Part shown: positions 32,549-41,563 of the stretch, one piece after another
Position numbering within the stretch: the first letter of the stretch is position 1
Layout of the letters: every line of letters begins with the position of its first letter
From: Actinomycetes bacterium
GTDB lineage: Bacteria > Actinomycetota > Coriobacteriia > Coriobacteriales > Eggerthellaceae
Direction: 5' to 3'
Length of the DNA stretch: 64,000 bases
NCBI GenBank assembly: GCA_023429565.1
Contig: JAEZDJ010000037.1
Span: 1-64,000 of the forward strand
The notes under the pieces: model-generated
Databases searched by the model: none
Told to the model about the DNA's origin: nothing
Seen by the model: the letters and a program-made list of their open reading frames with translations, nothing else
Translations under genes and position numbers: made by a program

Positions 32549-34732
32549 TCATCGCACGGCTCCATCGTCCCGTTCGTCAGGTTCCCCATCAGACAGCGCA
32601 GAACCGCCGTGAGCGACGCTTTCGTAATAGGCCAGGAACGCCTCCGGGCGCAGGGCCTTTCCATACAGCCAGCCCTGATATATCTGACATCCCAGGGAAT
32701 GCAGCATATCCCTTTGCTGCAGGGTTTCCACATACTCCGCAACGACGGAAAAGTTGCTCTTCTCGGCCAGCAGCATGATCGAAGAAACAACGTCCTGGCT
32801 GCTGACGTTGTCGACGATGTCCTGCACAAGAGAGCCGTCCAGCTTGATTGTGTCCATCTGGAATTCCTTGAGCACAACAAGGGAGGTATGCCCCATCCCA
32901 AAATCGTCCAGGGCGATCTTGAAGCCCATCTCCTTGAACGCCCGTATGATCTCCAGTGCCGATCCCATACGGTTTATGGCGGTCTGCTCGGTGATCTCTA
33001 TCTCCATGGCACCAGGACGGGCCCCCGTCTTCGTCAGGATGCGGCGAAACTGAGGCAGAATGACGGCAGGGTCCATCTGCGAGGGTGAGATGTTGAAGGA
33101 AAGGGAGACGCCTCGCATTCCCCCGTCCTCCCATAGGACGAGCTGCCTGCACGACGCCTCGAAGACCCAGCCTCCAAGGTCATGAATCAAGTCAGCATCC
33201 TCGGCAAGCGCCACGGCGAGTGGTGCAGGAAGATTCCCGAAGATCCGATGCTCCCACCGGAGGAGAGCCTCCATGCCCACGACCCTGCCATCGTAACTGA
33301 CTTTGGGCTGGTATTCCAACCGCAGCCCCGTGCCCTCGGCAAGGTCGTTCTTGAGGTCGACAGACAGGATCCTGGCAAGATTCCCCACTGCGTCATTTCT
33401 TCCCATGAGGCTTTTAGACAGGCCGCTCTGCCGTTCCAAGGCGCAGACGATCAGCGAGCTCATGACGGCCCTGTTTTTTCTGATCGTGTCCCGTTCGCTC
33501 AACCTCACGAACGGCAGATAGATGAACACACCCAGGACAAGGTTCACTCCCTGCAAAAGGGATCCCGACAACGAACCGGTAGCCATATAGCCGCTCAGGA
33601 AAATAGGCGTGGTCCATTCCACCTGCGCGATGGGAAAGGGCACAAGCCCCCATGACATGGCAGCAAAGGACGTCAGGGTGAAAACCAGCGGAGCCAGGAT
33701 GAACGGAACGAAAAAATAGACATTCATGACGATGGGAATGCCGAAGATCATGGGTTCGTTCACATTGAACAGGCTGGGAATGATTGAAAACCGGCTGACG
33801 TTGCGCGCATTGCTCCTCTTCTTCTGCGTCAACAGCGCAATCAACAGGCATAACGTTGCGCCGGATCCTCCAAGAAGCACAAAGACGTCAAAAAAGTCCT
33901 TGGTGAACACCTGGGAAACAGCCTGCCCCATCACGGCAACGTCCACGCCGCCCAAGGCAACGGGAGCAAAGACGGACTGCGTGACGGGCTCAAGGATGTT
34001 GCTGCCATGGAACCCAAAGAACCACAGGAAGTGCATGCAGGCCATGAAAGCCAAGGCGCTTTCCAGAGAGGGCGTGGCCCCGAAGAACATTCTCACGAAG
34101 TCCTCGTTGAAAGTCGCATTGATGTCGGCAATGCCAAAGAACAGAAGGACGCTGCGAAGGATGGCAAAGGCTATCACGGTTATGGCCGCAGGAAGCAGGT
34201 AGGCGAACACCGTGCCGATGGTGGAATCGTAGGCATTGTTGTCGATGGTGAGGCGGAGCCTTGGCCTTCGCGACAAGAACATGAACAGAGCCGAAGACGT
34301 CAATGCGGTCACGAGGGACACGAAAACGCCCATGACTCCAACCGTGGCGAAGGGCAGGGCGTCGTTTTCAGCATAAACAAGAGTAATCAGGCACATGAGC
34401 CCGACGATGGCGGCTATGCCAGGGGTCATCTTGGTTGCCATCTCAGGGCTCTCGAGATTCGCGTAGGAATAGCTCACAGTCAGCACGACGCCAATCGACA
34501 TGATGGAGAAGGTTCCCTGGGTGAGATAGGTTCCGAAAACCGTCCATTGATCGCTGAACACCGCTGCCATGAACGCCTGATAGGCAGGGATAGGAAGCCT
34601 GGTGATGACAACGGCGAAAGACCCGATCAGAACTAGGGGGACCAGCATCATGAACCCTTGACGCACGGCAACGAAGCCCCGGGACTCGTTTATGTCGTTC
34701 ACTTTCCTCAACACGCTTGCAGCAAATCCCAT
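32549..34732 (-). CDS. PTS EIIC (lactose/cellobiose-type) fused to a c-di-GMP EAL phosphodiesterase domain
   Basis: A 727-residue fusion. Residues 1 to about 440 are a PTS sugar permease EIIC of the lactose/N,N'-diacetylchitobiose/cellobiose type, with about ten spans, HFLWFFGFHGSNILEPV and NVNEPMIFGIPIVMN. The remainder is an EAL domain. Its catalytic residues look complete: E in GMEALLRW, N in SFNISPS, E in EIEITEQ, DD in IALDDFGMGHTSL, K in DTIKLDGSL, E in VVAEYVET, Q in CQIYQGW. No EIIA or EIIB domain or gene is nearby. This suggests a membrane sugar sensor or transporter that controls cyclic di-GMP breakdown. GGGAGGCGCC precedes the ATG at 34732. Confidence 0.9.
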   Translation of the reverse strand: MGFAASVLRKVNDINESRGFVAVRQGFMMLVPLVLIGSFAVVITRLPIPAYQAFMAAVFSDQWTVFGTYLTQGTFSIMSIGVVLTVSYSYANLESPEMATKMTPGIAAIVGLMCLITLVYAENDALPFATVGVMGVFVSLVTALTSSALFMFLSRRPRLRLTIDNNAYDSTIGTVFAYLLPAAITVIAFAILRSVLLFFGIADINATFNEDFVRMFFGATPSLESALAFMACMHFLWFFGFHGSNILEPVTQSVFAPVALGGVDVAVMGQAVSQVFTKDFFDVFVLLGGSGATLCLLIALLTQKKRSNARNVSRFSIIPSLFNVNEPMIFGIPIVMNVYFFVPFILAPLVFTLTSFAAMSWGLVPFPIAQVEWTTPIFLSGYMATGSLSGSLLQGVNLVLGVFIYLPFVRLSERDTIRKNRAVMSSLIVCALERQSGLSKSLMGRNDAVGNLARILSVDLKNDLAEGTGLRLEYQPKVSYDGRVVGMEALLRWEHRIFGNLPAPLAVALAEDADLIHDLGGWVFEASCRQLVLWEDGGMRGVSLSFNISPSQMDPAVILPQFRRILTKTGARPGAMEIEITEQTAINRMGSALEIIRAFKEMGFKIALDDFGMGHTSLVVLKEFQMDTIKLDGSLVQDIVDNVSSQDVVSSIMLLAEKSNFSVVAEYVETLQQRDMLHSLGCQIYQGWLYGKALRPEAFLAYYESVAHGGSALSDGEPDERDDGAVR

Positions 34733-34772
34733 GGCGCCTCCCGAACAAGACAAGACCGCCGGATCAGGTATC

Positions 34773-34801
34773 TTTTATGCCAGACGCCAGCATGCGATCA
34801 A
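34773..34801 (-). promoter_or_regulatory. possible promoter of the EIIC-EAL gene
   Basis: On the minus strand TTGATC (34796-34801) and ATAAAA (34773-34778) are 17 bp apart, about 40 bases before the start codon. The remaining bases up to the LexA-controlled promoter at 35022 hold nothing I recognise. Confidence 0.4.
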
Positions 34802-35021
34802 GGCCCCGACAAGGAAGGATGGCTGACGCTCACAAGAGCATTTGTGCATTATAGGACGAGGCGCAGCACCTCTCTGAAACAGCATTCAACCTGTGAACAT
34901 TCGGACAGGCCCGCGAAGAGCCCTCCCGGGAACACCAGCTGCTCCCCTGCCCGGGCCCAAGGCAGAACGCCAGGGCGTCGCAATGCTGCGCGGCCGCGCT
35001 TCCCCCTTCACGGCAATCACA

Positions 35022-35064
35022 CTCGACATCTCTGACAGGAGCATTATAATAGAACACATGTTTG
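35022..35064 (+). promoter_or_regulatory. LexA-controlled (SOS) promoter of the Y-family polymerase operon
   Basis: A -10 box TATAAT (35045-35050) has TCGACA (35023-35028) 16 bp upstream as -35. Immediately after the -10 is AGAACACATGTTTG (35051-35064). Its core GAAC-ACAT-GTTT fits the Gram-positive LexA/DinR consensus GAAC-RNRY-GTTY. The box would cover the transcription start, giving repression until DNA damage. Confidence 0.75.
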
Positions 35065-35078
35065 TTTTTGAAAGGAAA

Positions 35079-36404
35079 ATGGTGAGAGAAAAGACCTACA
35101 TCTGCATAGACCTCAAGTCGTTCTATGCGAGCGTCGAATGCGTCGACCGCGGTCTCGACCCCTTCACTGACAACCTCGTCGTCGCCGATCCCGACAGAAC
35201 CCGCACCACCATCTGCCTCGCAATCACGCCAGCCTTGAAAGACCTCGGTGTGAAGAACCGCTGTCGGGTCTTCGAAATCCCCGAGGGCATCAGCTACACC
35301 ATGGCAAAACCCCGCATGCGTCGCTACATGGAAGTGTCCGCAGACATCTACTCGACCTATCTGCGCTACGTGAGCGCAGAGGACATGCATGTCTATTCAA
35401 TCGACGAATGCTTCATCGACGCCACGCCCTATCTCTCGCTCTACGAAACGGATGCCCGTGGCTTTGCCCAGATGCTCATGGAGGCGGTCTTCTCCAAAAC
35501 CAAGATATGCGCGACCGCCGGCGTGGGCACCAATCTATTCTTGGCCAAGACGGCGCTCGACGTGCAGGCCAAACACGCGCCGGACAACATCGGATTTTTG
35601 GACGAGGAAAGCTTTAGGCGCGAGCTCTGGTTTCATCGGCCCATCACGGACATCTGGAGCATAGGGCCCGGGATCGCACGGCGATTGGCAAGCCACGGCG
35701 TGAACGATCTGGCAGGCATTGCCGCCATGAGGGAAGAAACGCTGCGCAAGGAGTTCGGCTCGAATGCAGAGTATCTTCTTGACCACGCATGGGGGCAGGA
35801 ACCGTGCACCATGGCTCAAATCAATGCCTATGCGCCCAAGAGTCATTCGATGACCAACGGCCAAGTCCTCCCCTGCGACTACACGATCGAGGAAGCGCGC
35901 ATGGTCATGCACGAGATGGTCGATGCAAGCGTGCTTGAAATGGTGCAGCAGGGCCTCGTGTCGGAGCAGATATCGCTCATGGTCGGCTATGTCCATGACA
36001 AGGGGGACAGACGGGAAGAGATGGTTGAGAACGGCCATGGCAAACGGCCCGTGCATGGGCGTCGCGCCGGCGTCAGCACCGGCGGAAGCCTCAAGATAGA
36101 GCGGCGCACCAACTCAACACACCTGCTCATGAAACGCTTTGATGCGCTTTTCGACAAGACGACGCGTCAGGACCTGCCCATTCGCCGCATCGTCATAGGC
36201 CTTGGAGACCTGCTGCCAGACGACTGCGCGACATCCACCCTCTTCGACGACGCGGAAGCCGAAGCGCGGGAGCGACGGCTTCAGGAGGCCGTCGTGGCGG
36301 TGCATGGCAAATTTGGCAAGAATGCCATGATCAAAGCAGCAAGCTTGCAAGAAAAGGCGACCGCACGGGAACGCAATGGACAGGTCGGGGGCCATCGTGC
36401 CTGA
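35079..36404 (+). CDS. Y-family (UmuC/DinB-like) DNA polymerase
   Basis: A 441-residue translesion polymerase of the family found with YolD in Firmicutes and Coriobacteriia. Catalytic acidic residues lie in ICIDLKSFYASVE (D11) and YSIDECFID. ATAGVGTNLFLAKTALD and DIWSIGPGIARRLASHGVNDL cover the palm end and the helix-hairpin-helix thumb. The little-finger domain follows. The start is 35079 or the GTG at 35082, because AAAGGAA is just upstream and the promoter -10 ends at 35050. The in-frame ATG at 35058 is at the expected transcription start and inside the LexA box. The following YolD-like gene overlaps by 29 bases. It likely functions in SOS mutagenesis. Confidence 0.93.
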   Translation: MVREKTYICIDLKSFYASVECVDRGLDPFTDNLVVADPDRTRTTICLAITPALKDLGVKNRCRVFEIPEGISYTMAKPRMRRYMEVSADIYSTYLRYVSAEDMHVYSIDECFIDATPYLSLYETDARGFAQMLMEAVFSKTKICATAGVGTNLFLAKTALDVQAKHAPDNIGFLDEESFRRELWFHRPITDIWSIGPGIARRLASHGVNDLAGIAAMREETLRKEFGSNAEYLLDHAWGQEPCTMAQINAYAPKSHSMTNGQVLPCDYTIEEARMVMHEMVDASVLEMVQQGLVSEQISLMVGYVHDKGDRREEMVENGHGKRPVHGRRAGVSTGGSLKIERRTNSTHLLMKRFDALFDKTTRQDLPIRRIVIGLGDLLPDDCATSTLFDDAEAEARERRLQEAVVAVHGKFGKNAMIKAASLQEKATARERNGQVGGHRA

Positions 36405-36891
36405 CAAGCATCCCCGACACGTTTCCGGCGTCGTCCCCTACGACAGCAACGAGCACATCAAAACCGTTTTGTCCGATGAGAGCCTTGACCTTTTCGAGCG
36501 AGACCGTCGCATCGCCTTGCTTCGCGACATCGAAGAACGCGTCCGCCAGGACGGCGCACATGCCGCACAAAGTCACGATGACCGAGCACGGCAATTCATG
36601 CCATTCGCCGCACTCAAGGGGTATCATGACCTCGTACACGAACGAGAGCAAGTACGCGTGGCACAACGCGACGTAACCGACGAGCAGGCGCGGGCGCTTT
36701 CCCACTCCCTATCGCAACTCTCCAAAGGCGACGCAACGAATATCACGCATTATGAAGATGGGAAATATCTGACCACGTGCGGCACAGTCTTGGAGGTCAA
36801 CGAAACGCTCCGCACCATGAGCATCGGCGGAAGAGACATCTCCTTCGACGACATCGTGGCGATTGACCCTCGGGATAAAGACGAAGCTTGA
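36376..36891 (+). CDS. YolD-like protein
   Basis: A 171-residue protein with the YolD signature RARQFMPFAALKGYHDLVHERE near the middle and a C-terminal beta-rich part (NITHYEDGKYLTTCGTVLEVNETLRTMSIGGRDISFDDIVAID). YolD-like proteins are encoded with UmuC-type polymerases in Bacillus phages and plasmids and are considered UmuD-like partners, though the mechanism is not settled. The gene overlaps the polymerase by 29 bases and shares its LexA-controlled promoter. The N-terminal 70 residues are longer than the minimal family domain. Confidence 0.88.
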   Translation: MDRSGAIVPDKHPRHVSGVVPYDSNEHIKTVLSDESLDLFERDRRIALLRDIEERVRQDGAHAAQSHDDRARQFMPFAALKGYHDLVHEREQVRVAQRDVTDEQARALSHSLSQLSKGDATNITHYEDGKYLTTCGTVLEVNETLRTMSIGGRDISFDDIVAIDPRDKDEA

Positions 36892-36941
36892 AGCTTTCGG
36901 CATGGACCATGAGAAGTAAACGACAATGACAGGAGGACGCG

Positions 36942-36989
36942 ATGGCTCTCGGCAACACGCTCGCACGGCCTCGCCGCCAATCGCGATGA
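36942..36989 (+). CDS. possible 15-residue leader peptide coupled to yjdF-like gene
   Basis: A strong AGGAGG ribosome site precedes an ATG at 36942. The 15-codon frame MALGNTLARPRRQSR stops at 36987-36989, overlapping the ATG of the next gene by two bases. The next gene has no ribosome site of its own, so reinitiation from this short frame would explain its translation. It has no counterpart that I know. Confidence 0.4.
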   Translation: MALGNTLARPRRQSR

Positions 36990-37402
36990 GCTCGATCAAG
37001 CTGACCATCTGTTTCGAAAGCCCCTTTTGGATAGGGCTCATCGAGACCGAGGATAACGGAAACTTCAGGGTGGCCCGACACGTCTTCGGAAGCGAACCGA
37101 CCGATCCCGAAGTGGCCGCGTTCATTCACGCGAGCTGGAACACCTTGAGGTTCACCCAAGACCTCAAAATCGAGAAACTGGGCGGCAGGAGGATGAACCA
37201 CAAGCGCATGCAACGAGCCATCGAGAAGGAGATTGCCGCAAACGCACGACGGGGGACCAAAGCCCAGCAAGCGCTCGCCGAGCAACGAGAGACGAACAAG
37301 GAGGAGCGCCGGATCAGCACCCGCGCACGTCGTGAGGCCGAGAAACGGGAACGGTTCGAACAGAGGACCGACAAGCGCAAGAGAAAAAAGCGGGGGCATT
37401 GA
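36986..37402 (+). CDS. YjdF-family protein (DUF2992)
   Basis: A 138-residue basic protein of the YjdF family: LTICFESPFWIGLIETEDNGNFRVARHVFGSEPTDPEVAAFI at the N-terminus, FTQDLKIEKLGGRRMNHKRMQRAIEKE in the middle, and a long Lys/Arg/Glu helix at the end. In Firmicutes the family is controlled by the yjdF riboswitch that senses azaaromatics, but the roughly 95 bases upstream here are too short to show a full yjdF RNA. The ATG at 36986 has no ribosome site but overlaps the stop of a 15-codon leader, suggesting translational coupling. An alternative start at 36926 has none either. Function unknown. Confidence 0.8.
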   Translation: MSSIKLTICFESPFWIGLIETEDNGNFRVARHVFGSEPTDPEVAAFIHASWNTLRFTQDLKIEKLGGRRMNHKRMQRAIEKEIAANARRGTKAQQALAEQRETNKEERRISTRARREAEKRERFEQRTDKRKRKKRGH

Positions 37403-37471
37403 CTCGAGGCTGCCTGTTTCCCCTCAGAGCGCGCGCGTCAAGCCAGCCAATGACGATGTGCCCATTCGCCC

Positions 37472-39259
37472 TCATTCTCCATCCGCTTTGCCGACGAACA
37501 AGCTGACAAGCCTCTCGAAAAAGTTCGGCTCATGGTCTTCCTCAACCGGCGCGTCGGCTGCAGCCTTCTCTATGGCAGGCGTCGCAAGCGCAAATTGCAC
37601 ATGGTCCGTATGGGCGTTGTCTGCCGAGACGAAGTCAACCGGCTCAGGCGCATCCGTGAAGGTTGCAAGAGCCTCGTCAATCTGCTCCTGCATCTTTTCA
37701 GGGATGCTCCCCGTCTGCTTGGACAGCTCCGTCATGCCGGCCGCGAGATCCGTCGTCCCCTCGGCGAACGCCGACACGCCACCGGCATAGTCGGATACGC
37801 CTCCCGCAAGCTGGGAGGCTCCTCCCGCCAGGGCGGCCGAGCCCAGCGCGAGCTTCGAGGCGCCATCCGAAAGCTGGACGAGGCCGCTCGTCAATCCGCC
37901 TTCGCCGTTCACTCCTCCAGAAAGCTGCCCCAGACCGAGAGAGAGCCCCGCCAGACCATCGTCGAGCGCCGCGTAGTTGCCGGAAAGAACCTGCACCCCA
38001 GCAACATAGGAGGCGGCCCCGTCCGCATTTTGCCTCATCCCTCCCGCGAGTTCCGCCGCCTGATCCTTGAGCGCCTCAATAGTGGCTGCCTGCTCGGGGC
38101 TCATGGTTGACGTGTCAACGTCAGAGAGGGCCTGGGAAAAACCGTCCATGCCATTCGACGTCTGAGACATGCCCTGAGCCAATTGAACGCCCTGTTGCCC
38201 CGCATTTTCAAGACCTGCCCTGAATTGCGAGGACCCCGCAGCAGACTGAGATGCCCCCTCCGAAAGCAACGCGATGCCTGAGCCGAGAGAGCCGATGTTT
38301 TGCTGCAGCGCCGAGATGCCCTCCGCAAACTGCGACGTACCCTGAGACAGCGATCCCGTGCCGCCGGCAAAGCTGGACGCGCCTTCGGCAAGCTGTCCCG
38401 CGCCGTCAGAAAGCGAGGCGGCGCCGTCGGAAACCTGGGCCGTCCCATCGGCAAGCCGCTCCACGCCGTCCGCGAGCTGCGTCATGCCATCCATCATTCC
38501 GGCAGTGTCGAACGCCCCAGAAACGTCCATGGAGAACGGTGCGCCCGCGATGGTGAGGGAACTCATCGAGAAGTCGCTCGCATCGGCTTCAAAGGAGAGA
38601 TCACCCTCCTTGCCCGGCATGACCATATAGGTGATCCGCTTGTTCTCGCCTTCGTCGGCGACGATGCCCGCGGCACCGGTGTCGATGTTCGACAACGCGG
38701 CCGCCGGCACCGAGAACGTCACCTGCAGCAGGTACTTGTCGAAATAGATGCTCTCCCCAACGGCAACATTCTTCCTCGTCTCGATATGCACGCCCACCCG
38801 TCCGTCTGTGCCCGCCAAGTCCTGAGCAGATATGGCCTTGCCGTCAAGCGTGTAGGAAATCGTCACGTCCCAGGGAGCGTCCCCGCCTTGCTGCACTCCC
38901 TCATAATAGAACATGCCTTCGCCCACGGACATGCGCTGCGTGCCCTCTTCGCCCTCTATCTGACTGGTGTCGGTGAGGTTCGTGACGCTGTCGTAGGATC
39001 CCCCATCCTCCAGGAAACCGCCCTTCGTGACCGAGAATTGATTGACCACGTGAAGGCTCTCAACGGAGCCATCGGAAGACAGCACCCCATAAACGTTTTG
39101 GTCTTTGCGATACTCGGCGGCATCGCTCTGTCCAGAAGACGTCGCCGACGAACCCGGTTCAGCGCCATAGGCGGCAACGGACATGCCAACAGAGCCGCCC
39201 ATGACAAGGGCGAGAGAAAGCACGACGTTGATCGTGCGGGAGTGAAAAAGAGGATTCAT
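37472..39259 (-). CDS. secreted heptad-repeat protein (YhgE-like G-x-x-x-L repeats), partner of MMPL transporter
   Basis: A 595-residue exported protein. A signal peptide (INVVLSLALVMGGSVGMSVAAYGA) is followed by a 220-residue beta-rich domain. Then about 270 residues of degenerate heptad repeats follow, of the type LADGxxxLSDGAGQLAEGAxxFAGG, typical of YhgE/Pip-like cell-envelope proteins. An acidic tail with EDHEPNFFERLVSLFVG ends the protein. The repeats predict a long coiled coil. AAGGAG precedes the ATG at 39259. It is 55 bases downstream of the MMPL transporter on the same strand, so it is likely an extracytoplasmic partner of that exporter. Exact role unknown. Confidence 0.8.
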   Translation of the reverse strand: MNPLFHSRTINVVLSLALVMGGSVGMSVAAYGAEPGSSATSSGQSDAAEYRKDQNVYGVLSSDGSVESLHVVNQFSVTKGGFLEDGGSYDSVTNLTDTSQIEGEEGTQRMSVGEGMFYYEGVQQGGDAPWDVTISYTLDGKAISAQDLAGTDGRVGVHIETRKNVAVGESIYFDKYLLQVTFSVPAAALSNIDTGAAGIVADEGENKRITYMVMPGKEGDLSFEADASDFSMSSLTIAGAPFSMDVSGAFDTAGMMDGMTQLADGVERLADGTAQVSDGAASLSDGAGQLAEGASSFAGGTGSLSQGTSQFAEGISALQQNIGSLGSGIALLSEGASQSAAGSSQFRAGLENAGQQGVQLAQGMSQTSNGMDGFSQALSDVDTSTMSPEQAATIEALKDQAAELAGGMRQNADGAASYVAGVQVLSGNYAALDDGLAGLSLGLGQLSGGVNGEGGLTSGLVQLSDGASKLALGSAALAGGASQLAGGVSDYAGGVSAFAEGTTDLAAGMTELSKQTGSIPEKMQEQIDEALATFTDAPEPVDFVSADNAHTDHVQFALATPAIEKAAADAPVEEDHEPNFFERLVSLFVGKADGE

Positions 39260-39314
39260 GCAGTACTCCTTACTCGAAAGACAGGGGTGATCCAAAGGGC
39301 CTCGACCGATCTGC

Positions 39315-41441
39315 TCATTGTCTGGCAGACGTCACGGAGCCCAGCGTTCTCCCGGAAACCTCGACAGGGGACTCCAAGACCTTGTCCCTCTCTCGCCAAA
39401 AGCCAATCCTAAACGACAGCGCGGGAATGATGCGGTCGCATGCAAGCAAGAGGGCCGGGAGAAGCGTGACACTCGCCACGAATGCCACGACCGCGCCGCG
39501 CCCAAGAAGGATGCCAAGGGGTTGGACGATGGCGTTGGTGGAGGTGAATCCAAGCGTGAACCCCGCCCCAGCAAGCACCAGCGCCGATACAAGCATGGCT
39601 GGAATAGCTGCAGGAAGCGCGGCCCGCATGGCCTCGAGCTTGGGCTTGCTGCGGCGTTCGGCCAGATAGTGGTCGATCAGCAGGATGCCGTAGTCGATGG
39701 CCGAACCCATCATCACGATGGACACGATCATGTAGCCCACATACGTCAGATCCGTACCCATGAAATAGGGAATGCTCGCATTCGCAAAAATGGCAGCCTT
39801 GATGGTGACGAGGCTGATGACGGCAACGGGAATCGATCTGAACACCAAAAGGAGCACGACGAACAGCCCGCCTATCGTCAGAAGGTCCACCCGCTCGTTG
39901 TCGGCCGTCACGGTTTCCTTCATGTCATAGAGATTCGCGCTCTCGCCCACAAGGTAGGTCTGACCTTCCCCGTATGTCTGATCAGCCAAAGAACGCACCT
40001 GTTCCACCAAGGCGAACGAGGCCTCGCCTTCGCTTGGCAGGGAGACGACGGCGATGATGCGAGCATAGTCCGACGAATAGAAGGCATCGGCCTGGGCACC
40101 CAGAAACTCGGGAGGGATCGCAGTGCCAACCGTGGCCGCATACGACTGGACGCTCGTCACGCCGTCCATCGATGCGATCTCGTCTGACAGCACCCGCTCG
40201 GCACCGGGATCTCCCCGCGGCACCATGAGGACAAGCGACCTGCTGCCATCGAACGTCGCGTGTATCTTTTCTTGGTCCACGGCAATCGGCGAGCCCGGAT
40301 CAGGGTCCCCATTGCCATAGATGAAGCTGTTTGACTGCTGCGCCAGAAAACTGGGAACGATGAGAGCCACCATGACGATGAGCAGCGGCAACCGCGCAGC
40401 CACAAGGACTTTTCCCGCACCCTTGAACGAAGGGAGAAACGAGCGGTGCCGCGTCCTGTCGAGCGCTTTGCCACACGTCACGATGAGGGCCGGCAGAAGC
40501 GTGATCACTACCAGATAGCTCACCACCACGCCCCGGACCAGCGCCCAACCCATGTCGGGGCCAATCTGGAAGTTCATGGACAGGAGCGCGGCAAACGCGA
40601 AGATGCCGACAAGCGCGCTTGCGAAAATGGATTTCGATGAGCTTACGAGCGCTTGTTTCACCGCAGCGGCAACGTCGTTCGTCCTGTCATGGGCTGCCGT
40701 ATACGCAGACGACAGGAAAACGGCATAGTCGAGCGCCACGGCAAGCTGAAGCAGGGGGGCAACGGCAAGCGTGACAAAGCTGATCTGCCCCATGAAGCCC
40801 GAAACGCCCAAGTTTATGACGATGGAAACGCCCAAGCAGGCGAAATAGAGCAGCGGCTCAATCCAGCTGCGCGTCGAAAGCAGCAAGACTATAACGATGA
40901 ACGGAACAAGCAGCATCATGGCATGGGAGCTTTCGGTGAGCGCCATCTGTTGGGAATTCGCCTGTTCGGCAGCCTGCCCCGTCAAAGCGCCCTCATCGCC
41001 CACAACCGAGCGTATAGCCTCGCAAGCTTCCTGCTCCTCACCCTCCTTGACGGTGACCGTATAGAGCGCCTTGCCATCTTTGTAGTAGCTTTCAACCAGA
41101 CTGGAGTCGAGCGAAGACACAGGCATGCGGACGTCCGCCACATCGTCAAGCCACATGACGTCAGACACGCCGTCTATCGCAAGCAGTTGCTCTTTGATGG
41201 CGATGCCTTCCGTCACCGTCGCAGCGGGAGCCATGACGGACGCGTTGGGAAGGGCCTCCCCAAAGCTCGTTTCCAAGATGTCGAGGCCCTGCGTTGAATT
41301 CGCCTCGGACGGAAGATAGTCCGCCATGTTGTAATTGACAGAGAGCGCAAGTGCCCCTATGCCGAACAGCACGAACAGTGCGATATAGACCGCAATGACG
41401 GCTTTCCTGAATCTGATGACACGTTCGGCTATCCAGCCCAT
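39315..41441 (-). CDS. MMPL/RND-family transporter
   Basis: A 708-residue membrane transporter of the MMPL (hydrophobe/amphiphile RND) family. It has the duplicated architecture of one N-terminal span, a periplasm-like loop of 160 residues, five spans, and then the same again (second loop about residues 400-520). Signature segments are AVALDYAVFLSSAY and GSAIDYGILLIDHYLAERR, the G-x-x-x-D-Y motif of span 4/10 that carries protons. MMPL proteins export lipids and hydrophobic compounds. GGGAAGAGC precedes the ATG at 41441. It is followed by the heptad-repeat protein and is divergent from a TetR regulator, its presumed repressor. Confidence 0.92.
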   Translation of the reverse strand: MGWIAERVIRFRKAVIAVYIALFVLFGIGALALSVNYNMADYLPSEANSTQGLDILETSFGEALPNASVMAPAATVTEGIAIKEQLLAIDGVSDVMWLDDVADVRMPVSSLDSSLVESYYKDGKALYTVTVKEGEEQEACEAIRSVVGDEGALTGQAAEQANSQQMALTESSHAMMLLVPFIVIVLLLSTRSWIEPLLYFACLGVSIVINLGVSGFMGQISFVTLAVAPLLQLAVALDYAVFLSSAYTAAHDRTNDVAAAVKQALVSSSKSIFASALVGIFAFAALLSMNFQIGPDMGWALVRGVVVSYLVVITLLPALIVTCGKALDRTRHRSFLPSFKGAGKVLVAARLPLLIVMVALIVPSFLAQQSNSFIYGNGDPDPGSPIAVDQEKIHATFDGSRSLVLMVPRGDPGAERVLSDEIASMDGVTSVQSYAATVGTAIPPEFLGAQADAFYSSDYARIIAVVSLPSEGEASFALVEQVRSLADQTYGEGQTYLVGESANLYDMKETVTADNERVDLLTIGGLFVVLLLVFRSIPVAVISLVTIKAAIFANASIPYFMGTDLTYVGYMIVSIVMMGSAIDYGILLIDHYLAERRSKPKLEAMRAALPAAIPAMLVSALVLAGAGFTLGFTSTNAIVQPLGILLGRGAVVAFVASVTLLPALLLACDRIIPALSFRIGFWRERDKVLESPVEVSGRTLGSVTSARQ

Positions 41442-41563
41442 GCTCTTCCCGTCTCTTCTTTCTCGCATTATCGAACAGCATGTTGTATAGTAATTCTCGG
41501 TTCTACTCCCATCAACCAACATCATCGGACGCAGTGTTAGATTGTGAAGGGGAAACCGCCACC
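41442..41563. promoter_or_regulatory. divergent MMPL / tetR promoter region
   Basis: A 122-bp AT-richer region between divergent genes. TATAGTAATT near 41486-41495 could be a -10 or part of an operator, and an AGTA-N11-TACT symmetry is present. The exact TetR site is not clear. Confidence 0.35.

Noticed and set aside
36892..36985. Possible yjdF riboswitch upstream of the yjdF-like gene
   Set aside because: The stretch is short, is occupied by a ribosome site and a leader frame, and I could not draw the multi-helix yjdF RNA in it.
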